Origin: Hymenobacter polaris
Lineage (GTDB): Bacteria > Bacteroidota > Bacteroidia > Cytophagales > Hymenobacteraceae
NCBI RefSeq assembly: GCF_012927305.1
Contig: NZ_JABBGH010000003.1
Location: forward strand, 186,001-250,000
Reading direction: 5' to 3'
Length of the DNA: 64,000 bases
Part shown: one piece after another, positions 16,695 through 25,141 of the stretch
Numbering within the stretch: the first letter of the stretch is position 1
How the letters are laid out: every line of letters starts with the position of its first letter
The notes under the pieces: generated by a model
Databases searched by the model: none
What the model saw: only the letters and a program-made list of their open reading frames with translations
Told to the model about the DNA's origin: nothing
Made by a program: the position numbers and the translations under genes

Positions 16695-18572
16695 ATGCCC
16701 TTTCCTCGTCCGTTGCTTGCTGCCGTTCCCAGGTTTCTCACTCCGCTGGCACTGCTGGCCAGCACCGCGGCCTTCGGACAGGCGCCGGCCGCTCAAGGCC
16801 TAGGGCTGGTGCCGCTGCCCCGCGAAGTGCAAACCCCGGCCGGCCACTACGCGCTGCCCCAGAAGGTTAGCATTTACGCCGCCGGCCCGGAGGCGCGCAG
16901 CGTGGCCGGCCTGCTGCAGGAAATGCTGACGGCGCTGGGCCGGACCGCGAGCCTAACCACTAACCGCCAGGCGGCCCAGATTCGCCTGGGCCCGGCCACC
17001 GGGGCCGCCCTCGGCCCCGAGGCGTACCGGCTGGCAGTTGGCCGGCCAGGCGTGGACATAACAGCGACCGGCGGGGCGGGCCTGCTCTACGGCTGCCAGA
17101 CCTTTTTGCAGCTGCTGCCCCCTAGGCCCACGGCGGGCCCCCTTAGCCTGCCCTACGTGCGCATCAGCGACGCGCCGGCGTTTACCTGGCGCGGGGTGCA
17201 CCTCGACGTGAGCCGCCACTTCTTCCCGGTCGAGTTCGTGAAGAAGTACATCGACTTTCTGGCCGCCTACAAGTTCAACACCTTCCACTGGCACCTGACC
17301 GACGACCAGGGCTGGCGCATCGAAATCAAGAAGTACCCCAAGCTGACTACCATCAGCTCGCAGCGCAAGCAAACGCTGGTGGGCGCCCAGCAAACCTTCA
17401 AGTCGCCGGCCGACTTCAAGTACGACGGCCAGCCCTACGGCGGCTTCTACACCCAGGAGCAAATTAAGGACGTGGTGGCCTACGCCAAGCGCCGCTACAT
17501 CACGGTGGTGCCCGAGATTGAGATGCCCGGCCACTCGGTGGCCATTTTGGCCGCCTACCCCGAGCTGGCCTGCCAGCCCGGCCCCTACGAGGTGTGGACC
17601 AAGTGGGGCGTGAACGAGGACATCGTGTGCCCCACCGAGCCCACCATCAAGTTTTTTGAGGATGTGCTGGCGGAAGTAATCCCCTTGTTTCCGGGTAAGT
17701 ACGTGCACATTGGCGGCGACGAGGCCCCCAAGACGCGCTGGAAAACCAGCGCCGCCGTGCAGGAAATCATGAAGCGCGAGGGCTTCACCGACGTCGAGCA
17801 GGTGCAGGGCTGGTTCAACCGCCGCATTGAAACCTACTTGACCAGCAAGGGCAAGAAGCTCATCGGCTGGGACGAAATACTGGAAGGCGGCATTGCGCCG
17901 AGCGCCACCGTGATGAGCTGGCGCGGCGAGAAAGGCGGCATCGAAGCTGCCCAGAAGGGCCACGACGTGGTAATGTCGCCGGGCGGCTGGCTTTACCTCG
18001 ACGCCGGCCAGAACCCCGTGCCCCACAGCCCCAATGAGCCGCTGATGATTGGCGGCTACCTGCCCCTAGAGAAGGTCTACAGCTACAACCCGCTGCCCGC
18101 CGCCCTCACGCCCGCCCAGCAGGCGCACGTGCTGGGACCCCAGGCCAACCTCTGGACCGAGTACATTACCACGCCCGCCAAGGCCGAGTACATGCTCTTT
18201 CCGCGCCTGCTGGCCGCCTCGGAAGTAGCCTGGACGCCCAACGCCCAGAAAAACTACGCCGACTTCGTGCCGCGCCTCGGCCCGCAGTTTGCCCGCCTCG
18301 ATGCCAAGAAGATTAACTACCGCGTGCCCGAGCCCCTAGGGCTCGATAGTGTGAGCGCCCAGCGCCAACCGGGCCGCCAGGTATTTACGCTGCGCTCGCT
18401 GGTGCCCGGCGCCCAAATCCGCTACACCCTCGACGGCCACCTGCCCGACCTGACGACTGAGCGCTACACCCAGCCCCTGACTGTGCCCACCGGACAGCGC
18501 CTGCTGGTGCGCGCCGTCACCATCGCCCCCAACGGCCGCGTGAGCCCGCCCGCTGAACTGCTGGTGCGGTAG
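16695..18572 (+). CDS. Secreted GH20 beta-N-acetylhexosaminidase
   Basis: 625 aa with a signal peptide (to about residue 28). An N-terminal GH20b-type alpha/beta domain (about 35-165) is followed by the catalytic barrel: TWRGVHLDVSRHFFP, FNTFHWHLTDDQGWRIEI, EIEMPGHSVA, and the catalytic pair Asp342-Glu343 in HIGGDEAPKTRW. The C-terminal 100 residues look like a chitobiase-type beta domain (RYTLDGHLPD). It should release terminal GlcNAc or GalNAc from glycans in the periplasm or outside the cell. It follows the sugar MFS gene and converges on the GH125 gene. Confidence 0.96.
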   Translation: MPFPRPLLAAVPRFLTPLALLASTAAFGQAPAAQGLGLVPLPREVQTPAGHYALPQKVSIYAAGPEARSVAGLLQEMLTALGRTASLTTNRQAAQIRLGPATGAALGPEAYRLAVGRPGVDITATGGAGLLYGCQTFLQLLPPRPTAGPLSLPYVRISDAPAFTWRGVHLDVSRHFFPVEFVKKYIDFLAAYKFNTFHWHLTDDQGWRIEIKKYPKLTTISSQRKQTLVGAQQTFKSPADFKYDGQPYGGFYTQEQIKDVVAYAKRRYITVVPEIEMPGHSVAILAAYPELACQPGPYEVWTKWGVNEDIVCPTEPTIKFFEDVLAEVIPLFPGKYVHIGGDEAPKTRWKTSAAVQEIMKREGFTDVEQVQGWFNRRIETYLTSKGKKLIGWDEILEGGIAPSATVMSWRGEKGGIEAAQKGHDVVMSPGGWLYLDAGQNPVPHSPNEPLMIGGYLPLEKVYSYNPLPAALTPAQQAHVLGPQANLWTEYITTPAKAEYMLFPRLLAASEVAWTPNAQKNYADFVPRLGPQFARLDAKKINYRVPEPLGLDSVSAQRQPGRQVFTLRSLVPGAQIRYTLDGHLPDLTTERYTQPLTVPTGQRLLVRAVTIAPNGRVSPPAELLVR

Positions 18573-18591
18573 GGGAGTTAAAGCCGCACAG

Positions 18592-18690
18592 AAAAGGCGG
18601 TCATGCTGAGCTTGCCGAAGCATCTTTACCGCATCGTCCGAGTGACGTTCGGTAGAGATGCTTCGGCAAGCTCAGCATGACCGCCTTTTT
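18592..18690. repeat. Intergenic palindromic repeat, copy 4 (short arms)
   Basis: Arms at 18592-18632 and 18649-18690 with AAAAGGCGGTCATGCTGAGC at the outer left and the complement with a T run at the right. Set between convergent GH20 and GH125 genes, so it may also stop transcription from both sides. Confidence 0.93.
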
Positions 18691-18704
18691 GCTTTTCAGG
18701 TACT

Positions 18705-20126
18705 CTATGCCAATAGCGCCGGCTTTTCCTGGTAGGTTTTCCAGAGAAACTCGCCGAAGATGGTGTTGGCCCAGGCAAACCACGAGCGGGTGAATTTCTT
18801 AGGGTCGTTCTTATTAAACGACTCGTGCATGTAGCCGGTGCCGGCGTGGGTGGTTTTGAGGCTCTGGATGCAAGCCCGGATTTCGGCATCGTCCTGGCTG
18901 GTGAGGCCGCGGGTGGTGATGGCAATGGGCCAAATCATGTCCAGCCCCACGTGCGGGCCGCCGATGCCCTCGGCCGCCGTGCCCTTGAAGAAGAAGGGGT
19001 TGGCCTCGGACAGCAGAAACTTGCGCGTGTTCTGGTACACCGGGTCAGTGGCGGGCACGGCGCCCAGGTAGGGCAGGGCCACCAGGCTGGGCACGTTGGC
19101 GTCGTCCATCAGCACCTGGCTGCCGAAGCCGTCTACCTCGTAGGCGTAGATTTTACCGTGCTGCGGGTGGTCTACTACGGCGTGCTCGCGCAGGGCTTTC
19201 TCTACCTCGTCGGCCAGGGCGCGGCAGTCCTGGGCGGTGGCGGTTTCGGCGGGGGCTAGGGCCGCGAGTATTTCGGCGGCCTGGCGTAGGCTCGTGACGG
19301 CGAAGAAGTTGCTGGGCACCAGGAACTGGTAGAGCGTGGCGTCGTCGCTGGGGCGGAAGGCCGAGCAGATGAGGCCCACCGGCCGCACCGGGTAGCCGTA
19401 GCCCTTGAGGGGCTGGGTGTCAGTGGCGTTGGTGGTTTCGCGCTGGAAGTGGTAGGGGCCTAGGCCGTTCTTGCGCTGCTGGGCCCGGAAGGTTTGCAGG
19501 GTGGTTTTGATGGCCTGCTGCCACTGCGCGTCGAAGGGCTTGGCGTCGCCGGTTTTCTTCCAGTAGTTGTAGGCCAGGCGGATGGGGTAGCAGAGCGAGT
19601 CGATTTCCCACTTGCGCTCGTGCACGCCGGGCTTCATATCGGTCTTGTCGGTTTTCCACTCGCCCACCTTGGTGTCGTCGCCATAAAAGGCGTTGGCGTA
19701 GGGGTCTTTGAGGATGCAGCGCGTCTGGCGGTTGATGACGCCCGCTATGAGGTTGCGCAGCTCGGGGTCCTTGTCAATTAGCTGCAAGTAGGGCCATACC
19801 TGGGCCGACGAGTCGCGCAGCCACATGGCGTCGATGTCGCCGGTGATGACGTAGGTATCGGGCCGGCCCCCTAGGGTGCTGTACGTCACGGTCGTATCGA
19901 GGGTGCTCGGGAAGCAGTTCTCGAACAGCCAGCCCAGCTCGGGGTCCTTCACCTGCTTCTTAAACTCCACGATGGCCGCCTCCACGGCCTTGCTGCGAAA
20001 CCGGCGCTTGCCCGCCGCCGGCCGCACCACCGGAAACGCGGGCGCCGGGGCGGCAAAAGCGGTGGGCGACAAGGCCAGGCCGGCGGCCAGTAGCGACGCC
20101 TGCTGCGCAAAAATTCTACGATTCAT
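18705..20126 (-). CDS. GH125 exo-alpha-1,6-mannosidase
   Basis: 473 aa with a signal sequence (MNRRIFAQQASLLAAGLALS...AFA). The (alpha/alpha)6 barrel family DUF1237/GH125 is recognised by MWLRDSSAQVWPYL (residues 101-114), RQTRCILKDPYANAF, GYMHESFNKNDP and TRSWFAWANTIFGEF at the C-terminus. Family members remove alpha-1,6-linked mannose by inversion. The ATG at 20126 is chosen; an upstream frame to 20198 reads through the neighbouring palindromic repeat (MLRQAQHDVLF...). It is the last gene of the minus-strand susC-susD-peptidase-GH92-GH125 run. Confidence 0.95.
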   Translation of the reverse strand: MNRRIFAQQASLLAAGLALSPTAFAAPAPAFPVVRPAAGKRRFRSKAVEAAIVEFKKQVKDPELGWLFENCFPSTLDTTVTYSTLGGRPDTYVITGDIDAMWLRDSSAQVWPYLQLIDKDPELRNLIAGVINRQTRCILKDPYANAFYGDDTKVGEWKTDKTDMKPGVHERKWEIDSLCYPIRLAYNYWKKTGDAKPFDAQWQQAIKTTLQTFRAQQRKNGLGPYHFQRETTNATDTQPLKGYGYPVRPVGLICSAFRPSDDATLYQFLVPSNFFAVTSLRQAAEILAALAPAETATAQDCRALADEVEKALREHAVVDHPQHGKIYAYEVDGFGSQVLMDDANVPSLVALPYLGAVPATDPVYQNTRKFLLSEANPFFFKGTAAEGIGGPHVGLDMIWPIAITTRGLTSQDDAEIRACIQSLKTTHAGTGYMHESFNKNDPKKFTRSWFAWANTIFGEFLWKTYQEKPALLA

Positions 20127-20170
20127 AAGCGGATGGGTGAGGCGATAGGAAGGTTGAAGGCCGAAAAATA

Positions 20171-20273
20171 GAACGTCATGCTGAGCCTGCCGAAGCATCT
20201 CTGCCGCGCCACAAGGATACTCCCTAGGGCCTTATTCGGTAGAGATGCTTCGCGGGGCTCAGCATGACGTTCT
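20171..20273. repeat. Intergenic palindromic repeat, copy 5 (short arms)
   Basis: Starts GAACGTCATGCTGAGCCTGCCGAAGCATCTC and ends with the complement CAGCATGACGTTC. Loop holds a CCCTAGGG. It separates the GH92 and GH125 genes. Confidence 0.93.
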
Positions 20274-20322
20274 TTTAGTAACTGTAGCTGCTGGTGAGGC
20301 AGCTAGCTAAGCAACAGGCAGC

Positions 20323-22623
20323 TTACTTCTTGGGGGTGGAAAAGGAGTAGGGGGCCGCGTCGGGCGTGGTGCCGCGCGTTTTGTTGGGGGTGGCGCTCAT
20401 CTCGTAGTCGAGCGTGGCGCCCTTCAGCAAGTCCTCGTAGGTGAGGTAGTTCTTGTCGTAGGGCTGGCCGTTGATGGTCAGCTGGTTGACGTAGCGGTTG
20501 GCGTCCGAATTCTGGGGCGCGTTCAGCACCACGTCCTTGCCGCCGGGCAGGTGCAGGGTGGCCTTGGGGAAGAGGGGCGCGCCGAGCACGTACTGGTTCA
20601 CGGCCGGGCACACGGGGTAGAAGCCCAGGGCCGAAAACACGTACCAGGCCGAAGTCTGGCCGTTGTCCTCGTCGCCGCAGTAGCCGTCGGGCGTGGGCAA
20701 ATACAGGCGGTTCATCACCTCGCGCAGCCAGTACTGCGCCTTCCAGGGCTGGCCGGCGTAGTTGTAGAGGTAAATCATGTGCTGGATGGGCTGGTTGCCG
20801 TGGGCGTACTGGCCCATGTCGGCAATCTGCATCTCCCGGATTTCGTGGATGGTGCCGTGGTAGTACGAGTCGTCGAACACGGGCGGCAGGGCAAACACGG
20901 TGTCGAGGGTAGCCACGAACTTGCGCGGGCCGCCCATGAGGTCCATCAGCCCCTGCACGTCGTGAAACACCGACCAGGTGTAGTGCAGGCTATTGCCCTC
21001 GGTGAAGGCGTCGCCCCACTTAAATGGGCTGAACGGCTTCTGGAACGAGCCGTCCTGGTTGCGCCCGCGCATCAGCCCGCTCTCCTTGTCGAAGAGCTTG
21101 CGGTAGTTTTGGCTGCGCTGGGCGTAGAGGTTGATTTCCTTCTTGGGGCGCCCTAGGGCCTTGGCTAGCTGGTAGATGGTGAAGTCGTCGTAGGCGTACT
21201 CCAGGGTGCGGGCCGCATTCTCATTAATCTTCACGTCGTAGGGCACGTAGCCCAGCTTGTTGTAGTACTCCACGCCGTAGCGGCCCACGGCCGGCATGGG
21301 GCCCGCGTTGTTGGCGCCGTGCGTCAGGGCCTCGTACAGCACGTTCATGTCCTGCCCCCGAATGCCCTTGAGGTAGGCATCGGCCACCACCGAGGCCGAG
21401 TTGTTACCCACCATCACGCTGCGCAAACCGGGGCTGGCCCACTCGGGCAGCCAGCCGCTTTCCTTGTAGTCGTTGGCCAGGCCCTGCTGCACTTCGGTGC
21501 TCACCTCGGGGTAGAGCAGGTTCAGGAAGGGAAACAGCGAGCGGAACGTGTCCCAGAAGCCGGTATCGGTATACATATAGCCCGGCAGCACCTGCCCGTT
21601 GAAGGGGCTGTAGTGCACCACCTTGCCGCTGGCGTCCAGCTCGTACAGCTTGCGCGGAAACAGTAGCGAGCGGTACAGGCACGAGTAGAACGTGCGCCGC
21701 TGGTCGAGGCTGCCGCCCTCAATGTCGATGCGGCTCAGCACCTTGTTCCAGGCGGCGCGGCCGGCTTGGCGCACGGCGTCCAGGTCCTGGTTGCCAATCT
21801 CGTTGAGGTTGAGCACGGCCTGCTCGGGGCTGATGAACGACGAGGCCACGCGGGCATTTACGCGCTCGCCCTTGCTGGTCTTGAAGCCCACGATGGCCCC
21901 GGCGTGGTTGGCCGTCACGTCGAGGGTGCCGGCGGGGGCTAGGGTTTTATCCTGGTACAGCGCCGTGCTGGTAAAGTCGTGGTCGAACTCCAGCACGAAG
22001 TAGTTCTTGAAGTTCTGAGGCACGCCGCCGCTGTTGCGGGTGGTGTAGCCCACGATGCGCCGCTGCTGGGGCAGCACCTGCACGTGCGAGCCCTTATCCA
22101 GCGCGTCAATCACCACGTAGGCGCTGTCGGTTTTGGGGAACGTGAACCGGAAGCGGGCCGCCCGCTCGGTGGGCGCTATTTCGGTGGTCACGTCGTGGTC
22201 GGCCAAGTACACGCGGTAGTAGTTGGGCTCCACTACCTCCGTCTTGTGCGAAAACCAGCTGGCGCGCGCGTCCTCGTCAAACACCGGCTTGCCCGTGAGG
22301 GGCATGAGGGCAAACTGCCCGTAGTCGTTCATCCAGGGCGAGGGCTGGTGCGTTTGCTTGAAGCCGCGCAGCTTGTCGGCCGCGTACTGGTAGGCCCAGC
22401 CGTTGCCCATTTTGCCCGTCTGCGGCATCCAGAAGTTCATGCCCCAGGGCAGGGCAATGGCCGGGTACGTGTTGCCATTGGAAAGGCTCGGCTTCGAGTC
22501 GGTGCCAATGCGCGGGTCTACCCACTGCGCGGGGTCGGCGGCCGCCATGGTGGGCCCCTGGGCCAGGGCCGGCGCGGCGGCCAATAGCGCCAGGGCGCCT
22601 AGGGCAAGAAAATGCTTAAGCAT
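20323..22623 (-). CDS. Secreted GH92 alpha-mannosidase (first of two)
   Basis: 766 aa with signal peptide MLKHFLALGALALLAAAPALAQ. Family 92 features: VDPRIGTDSKPSLSNGNTYP near residue 35, the central SLYRSLLFPRKLYELD-type segment, GYMYTDTGFWDTFRSLFPFLN, and the C-terminal GYCGDEDNGQTSAWYVFSALGFYPVCP with the acidic residues of the calcium-assisted active site. GH92 enzymes remove alpha-linked mannose, most often alpha-1,2. The N-terminal signature differs from the plus-strand GH92 (VDPFIGTGGHGHVF), so the two probably differ in linkage or substrate. Confidence 0.95.
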   Translation of the reverse strand: MLKHFLALGALALLAAAPALAQGPTMAAADPAQWVDPRIGTDSKPSLSNGNTYPAIALPWGMNFWMPQTGKMGNGWAYQYAADKLRGFKQTHQPSPWMNDYGQFALMPLTGKPVFDEDARASWFSHKTEVVEPNYYRVYLADHDVTTEIAPTERAARFRFTFPKTDSAYVVIDALDKGSHVQVLPQQRRIVGYTTRNSGGVPQNFKNYFVLEFDHDFTSTALYQDKTLAPAGTLDVTANHAGAIVGFKTSKGERVNARVASSFISPEQAVLNLNEIGNQDLDAVRQAGRAAWNKVLSRIDIEGGSLDQRRTFYSCLYRSLLFPRKLYELDASGKVVHYSPFNGQVLPGYMYTDTGFWDTFRSLFPFLNLLYPEVSTEVQQGLANDYKESGWLPEWASPGLRSVMVGNNSASVVADAYLKGIRGQDMNVLYEALTHGANNAGPMPAVGRYGVEYYNKLGYVPYDVKINENAARTLEYAYDDFTIYQLAKALGRPKKEINLYAQRSQNYRKLFDKESGLMRGRNQDGSFQKPFSPFKWGDAFTEGNSLHYTWSVFHDVQGLMDLMGGPRKFVATLDTVFALPPVFDDSYYHGTIHEIREMQIADMGQYAHGNQPIQHMIYLYNYAGQPWKAQYWLREVMNRLYLPTPDGYCGDEDNGQTSAWYVFSALGFYPVCPAVNQYVLGAPLFPKATLHLPGGKDVVLNAPQNSDANRYVNQLTINGQPYDKNYLTYEDLLKGATLDYEMSATPNKTRGTTPDAAPYSFSTPKK

Positions 22624-22667
22624 TCGGTGGGAAGGAGAAAAGGAATTCAGAAGTTGCTTGCAAATAA

Positions 22668-22788
22668 AAGGCGGTCATGCTCATCTGGCGTCCGCCTGTC
22701 GAAGCATCTCTACCGCGTCGTTGAACGACGGTAAATGGCGCGGTAGAGATGCTTCGACAGGCGGACGCCAGATGAGCATGACGTTCTT
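22668..22788. repeat. Intergenic palindromic repeat, copy 6 (long arms)
   Basis: Both arms are the long type: GTCATGCTCATCTGGCGTCC followed by GCCTGTCGAAGCATCTCTACC, and the right arm is an exact complement over about 44 bp. The only copy in the window with two long arms. It separates the peptidase gene from GH92. Confidence 0.94.
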
Positions 22789-22811
22789 TTCTCATTAGTT
22801 ACCCTAGGGTC

Positions 22812-23525
22812 CTACCGATACACCAGCTGCACGGCCGGACTAGCCGCATACGCGGCCCACAGCTCGTCCAGCGTTTTGCCGGTTTGCTGCTGCCAGATGG
22901 CGGGCGTGTAGGTGCGGGTGCGGGCGGCGGCGTCCAGCTTTTCCACCACCTTGGGGTGCCCGTGCTGCTCCAGCCACACCAGGAAGCGCGCCATGATGCG
23001 GTAGCTGTTGGTGTAGCTCTGGCCGGCTTTGTAGTCGGGCAGCTTCCAGTTGCCGGCCTGGTTGTTCACCCCGTACACGTAGCGGGCGTAGTCGGCAATG
23101 CCCTCGGTGAGCCAGCCGGGCGCGCTGCCGTTGGGATAGGCCTGCACGATGTGCATGACCTCGTGCGTCACCACGTCAATGTCCTCGGGGCGCTCGCGCA
23201 GCCACTTGGGGCTGTAGTCCACGATGCCGTGGTCGGTGGCGGCCACGCCCTTATAGGCGGGGTTCACAAAGAACACCACCCGGCGCCGCGTCTGCTTGTT
23301 AAACCGCTTGGCCTCCTGCGGATACACCGTGAAGAAAGCCTCCGTCATGCGCTGCTTGGTGGCGGGCGCCAGGGCCGAGTCCTGGTTGATGAACACCAGC
23401 GTGTAGCCCTTCCGGGTGAGCGAGTCGCGGCCCAGGGGCACGGCCGGGCCGGGGCTCTGCGCGGCCGCCGGCGCGGCCAGCAGCCCTAGGGCCAGCAGCG
23501 AAGGAAAAGACAGGAGTTTGAGCAC
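22812..23525 (-). CDS. Secreted basic-secretory-protein-type metallopeptidase
   Basis: 237 aa from a GTG start at 23525 that gives a clean signal peptide (VLKLLSFPSLLALGLLAAPAAAQS). The motif DVVTHEVMHIVQAYPNGSAPGWLTEGIADYARYVYG carries HExxH (His121, Glu122, His125) and a downstream Glu, as in the plant basic secretory protein family (PF04450), a zincin fold. The long frame further upstream (to 23834) is antisense or overlap with susD and has no protein-like character. It lies directly after susD, so it may trim peptides from glycoproteins taken in by the locus. Confidence 0.86.
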   Translation of the reverse strand: MLKLLSFPSLLALGLLAAPAAAQSPGPAVPLGRDSLTRKGYTLVFINQDSALAPATKQRMTEAFFTVYPQEAKRFNKQTRRRVVFFVNPAYKGVAATDHGIVDYSPKWLRERPEDIDVVTHEVMHIVQAYPNGSAPGWLTEGIADYARYVYGVNNQAGNWKLPDYKAGQSYTNSYRIMARFLVWLEQHGHPKVVEKLDAAARTRTYTPAIWQQQTGKTLDELWAAYAASPAVQLVYR

Positions 23526-23614
23526 GAATTGCGAAAAAGCGCGGGTTGAAATGGGCCTCAACAAATAGCGCCCGGCTACCCCTAGGGGCCACCGGGCGCT
23601 AAAGCTACTTGCCG

Positions 23615-25120
23615 CTACCAGCCGGGGTTCTGGGTCAGCTTCTTGTTGTTGTTGATTTCGGCCGACGGAATGCCCCACAGCAGGTATTTCTCCTGGAAGG
23701 CCGGCCCTACTTCGGCCTTGAAGCCCACCACGTTTACGAAGCGGTTGTTGGCCACGTCGTAGGTCTGGCGGGTGCGCTGGATGTCGAAGTACGCCTTGTT
23801 TTCGTAGGCCAGCTCGTGGTAGCGCTCCTTCCACACGGCGGTGCGGAAGTCGGCCTGGCTCAGGCCGCTGAGGGCGGGCAGCTTGGCCCGGCTCCGAATA
23901 GCGTTAATCTGGGTGTAGGCCTTGGTGTTGGGGCCGCTCACCTCGTTAATGGCCTCGGCGTAAATGAGCATTACTTCGGGCATGCGCAGCAGCGTCCAGT
24001 TCTCGTCGCCCACGCCGCTCCCTAGGGCCGTTTCCACCTGGAAGTACTTGTAGAGCGCCTGGCTGCCGAAGTTAACTATTTTGCTGGGGTCGCGGATGGA
24101 CGGGTACTTCGAGAAGTAGAACTGCTGCTCCTGGGCGCGCAGGTCACCGCTTTCGTGGGTGGCGTAGAAGCCCGGCGTGGGGATGAGGGCCCCAAATTCG
24201 TCGTTGTACTTCGAGATGCCCACGAAGTAAGGAATCACCAGCGCGCTGATGGCGCTGTTCGACACGTTGGCCAAAAACTGGGCTTGCAAAATCAGCTCGC
24301 CCTGGTTTTTGTCGGTGGTGTTGTGCAGCGAGGCATAGTTAGTGAACAGCGGGTACTGGTTGGCGTCAATCAGCTCGGCCGCCTTGTCGGCGGCCTTCTG
24401 GTAGTTGGCCTTTATTTGGAGCGGGTAGCCGGCCGTGGTCAGGTACACGCTCGCCAGCAGCGCCTTCACCGCGCCCTGCGAGATGCGGCCCGTGCGGTCA
24501 ACGGCCGGCAGGCCCGACTGCTCGGCGGCCTGCAAGTCGGCAATGATGAGGTTGTACACATCGGCCTGCGGGGCGCGCGAGGGGTAGAGGTCCGGGCTGC
24601 TGCCGTCGATGGGCGTCGTCAGCAGGGGAACGTCGCCATAGAGGCGCACCAGGTGGTAGTAGAGGAACGCCCGAATGAAGTAGGCCTGGCCCAGCAGCGC
24701 CTTCTTCGTAGCGTCATCCATCGAAACGTCGGGCACGCGCGCTAGCACTAGGTTGGCCGCTCCAATGCCGTTGTAGGCATTGTTCCACACCGACGAGAAG
24801 TAGGGGTTGGCCGGGTCGATGCTCTGGTTGATAATCTGGTTGTTGTTGAAGCTCTGCCCGAGGGTGGTGGCGTGCTCGGCCATCAGCTCCAGGGCTACCC
24901 AGCTCGACTCGCCGTAGCCGGGGCCGTCGTTGAGCAGGCGCAGGCGGGTGTAGAGGCCATCCACGGCAGACTGGGCCTGCGTGGCGTTGGTGAAGTAGTT
25001 GGTTTGCGTGAGCGTCGAGCGGTTGTCTTCAACCAGGAAGTCCTTGCAGCCGGTAGCCGCGAGCAGCAAGCCGGTGCACAAGGCCGTGGCCTGCGCGCGG
25101 GAGCGAATACGAGATAACAT
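23615..25120 (-). CDS. SusD/RagB-type outer-membrane glycan-binding lipoprotein
   Basis: 501 aa. The signal peptide ends in a lipobox, AATGCKDFL (Cys25). The N-terminal SusD domain has tetratricopeptide-like helices and the C-terminal RagB/SusD region contains EVMLIYAEAINEVSGPNT, NAIRSRAKLPAL, FRTAVWKERYHELAYEN, and ends with NPGW. It caps the SusC channel and captures oligosaccharides. It is 21 bp downstream of susC on the same strand. Confidence 0.96.
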   Translation of the reverse strand: MLSRIRSRAQATALCTGLLLAATGCKDFLVEDNRSTLTQTNYFTNATQAQSAVDGLYTRLRLLNDGPGYGESSWVALELMAEHATTLGQSFNNNQIINQSIDPANPYFSSVWNNAYNGIGAANLVLARVPDVSMDDATKKALLGQAYFIRAFLYYHLVRLYGDVPLLTTPIDGSSPDLYPSRAPQADVYNLIIADLQAAEQSGLPAVDRTGRISQGAVKALLASVYLTTAGYPLQIKANYQKAADKAAELIDANQYPLFTNYASLHNTTDKNQGELILQAQFLANVSNSAISALVIPYFVGISKYNDEFGALIPTPGFYATHESGDLRAQEQQFYFSKYPSIRDPSKIVNFGSQALYKYFQVETALGSGVGDENWTLLRMPEVMLIYAEAINEVSGPNTKAYTQINAIRSRAKLPALSGLSQADFRTAVWKERYHELAYENKAYFDIQRTRQTYDVANNRFVNVVGFKAEVGPAFQEKYLLWGIPSAEINNNKKLTQNPGW

Positions 25121-25141
25121 ATAAAGCTGGGTGGGAAGAAT

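Noticed and set aside
18705..20198. Longer start for GH125, also MLRQAQHDV
   Set aside because: Same artefact; the signal peptide begins at ATG 20126.
22610..22626. AATGCTTAAGCATT palindrome at the first GH92 start codon as a third operator
   Set aside because: It lacks the TTTTAGCA half-site and arises from the MLKH codons.
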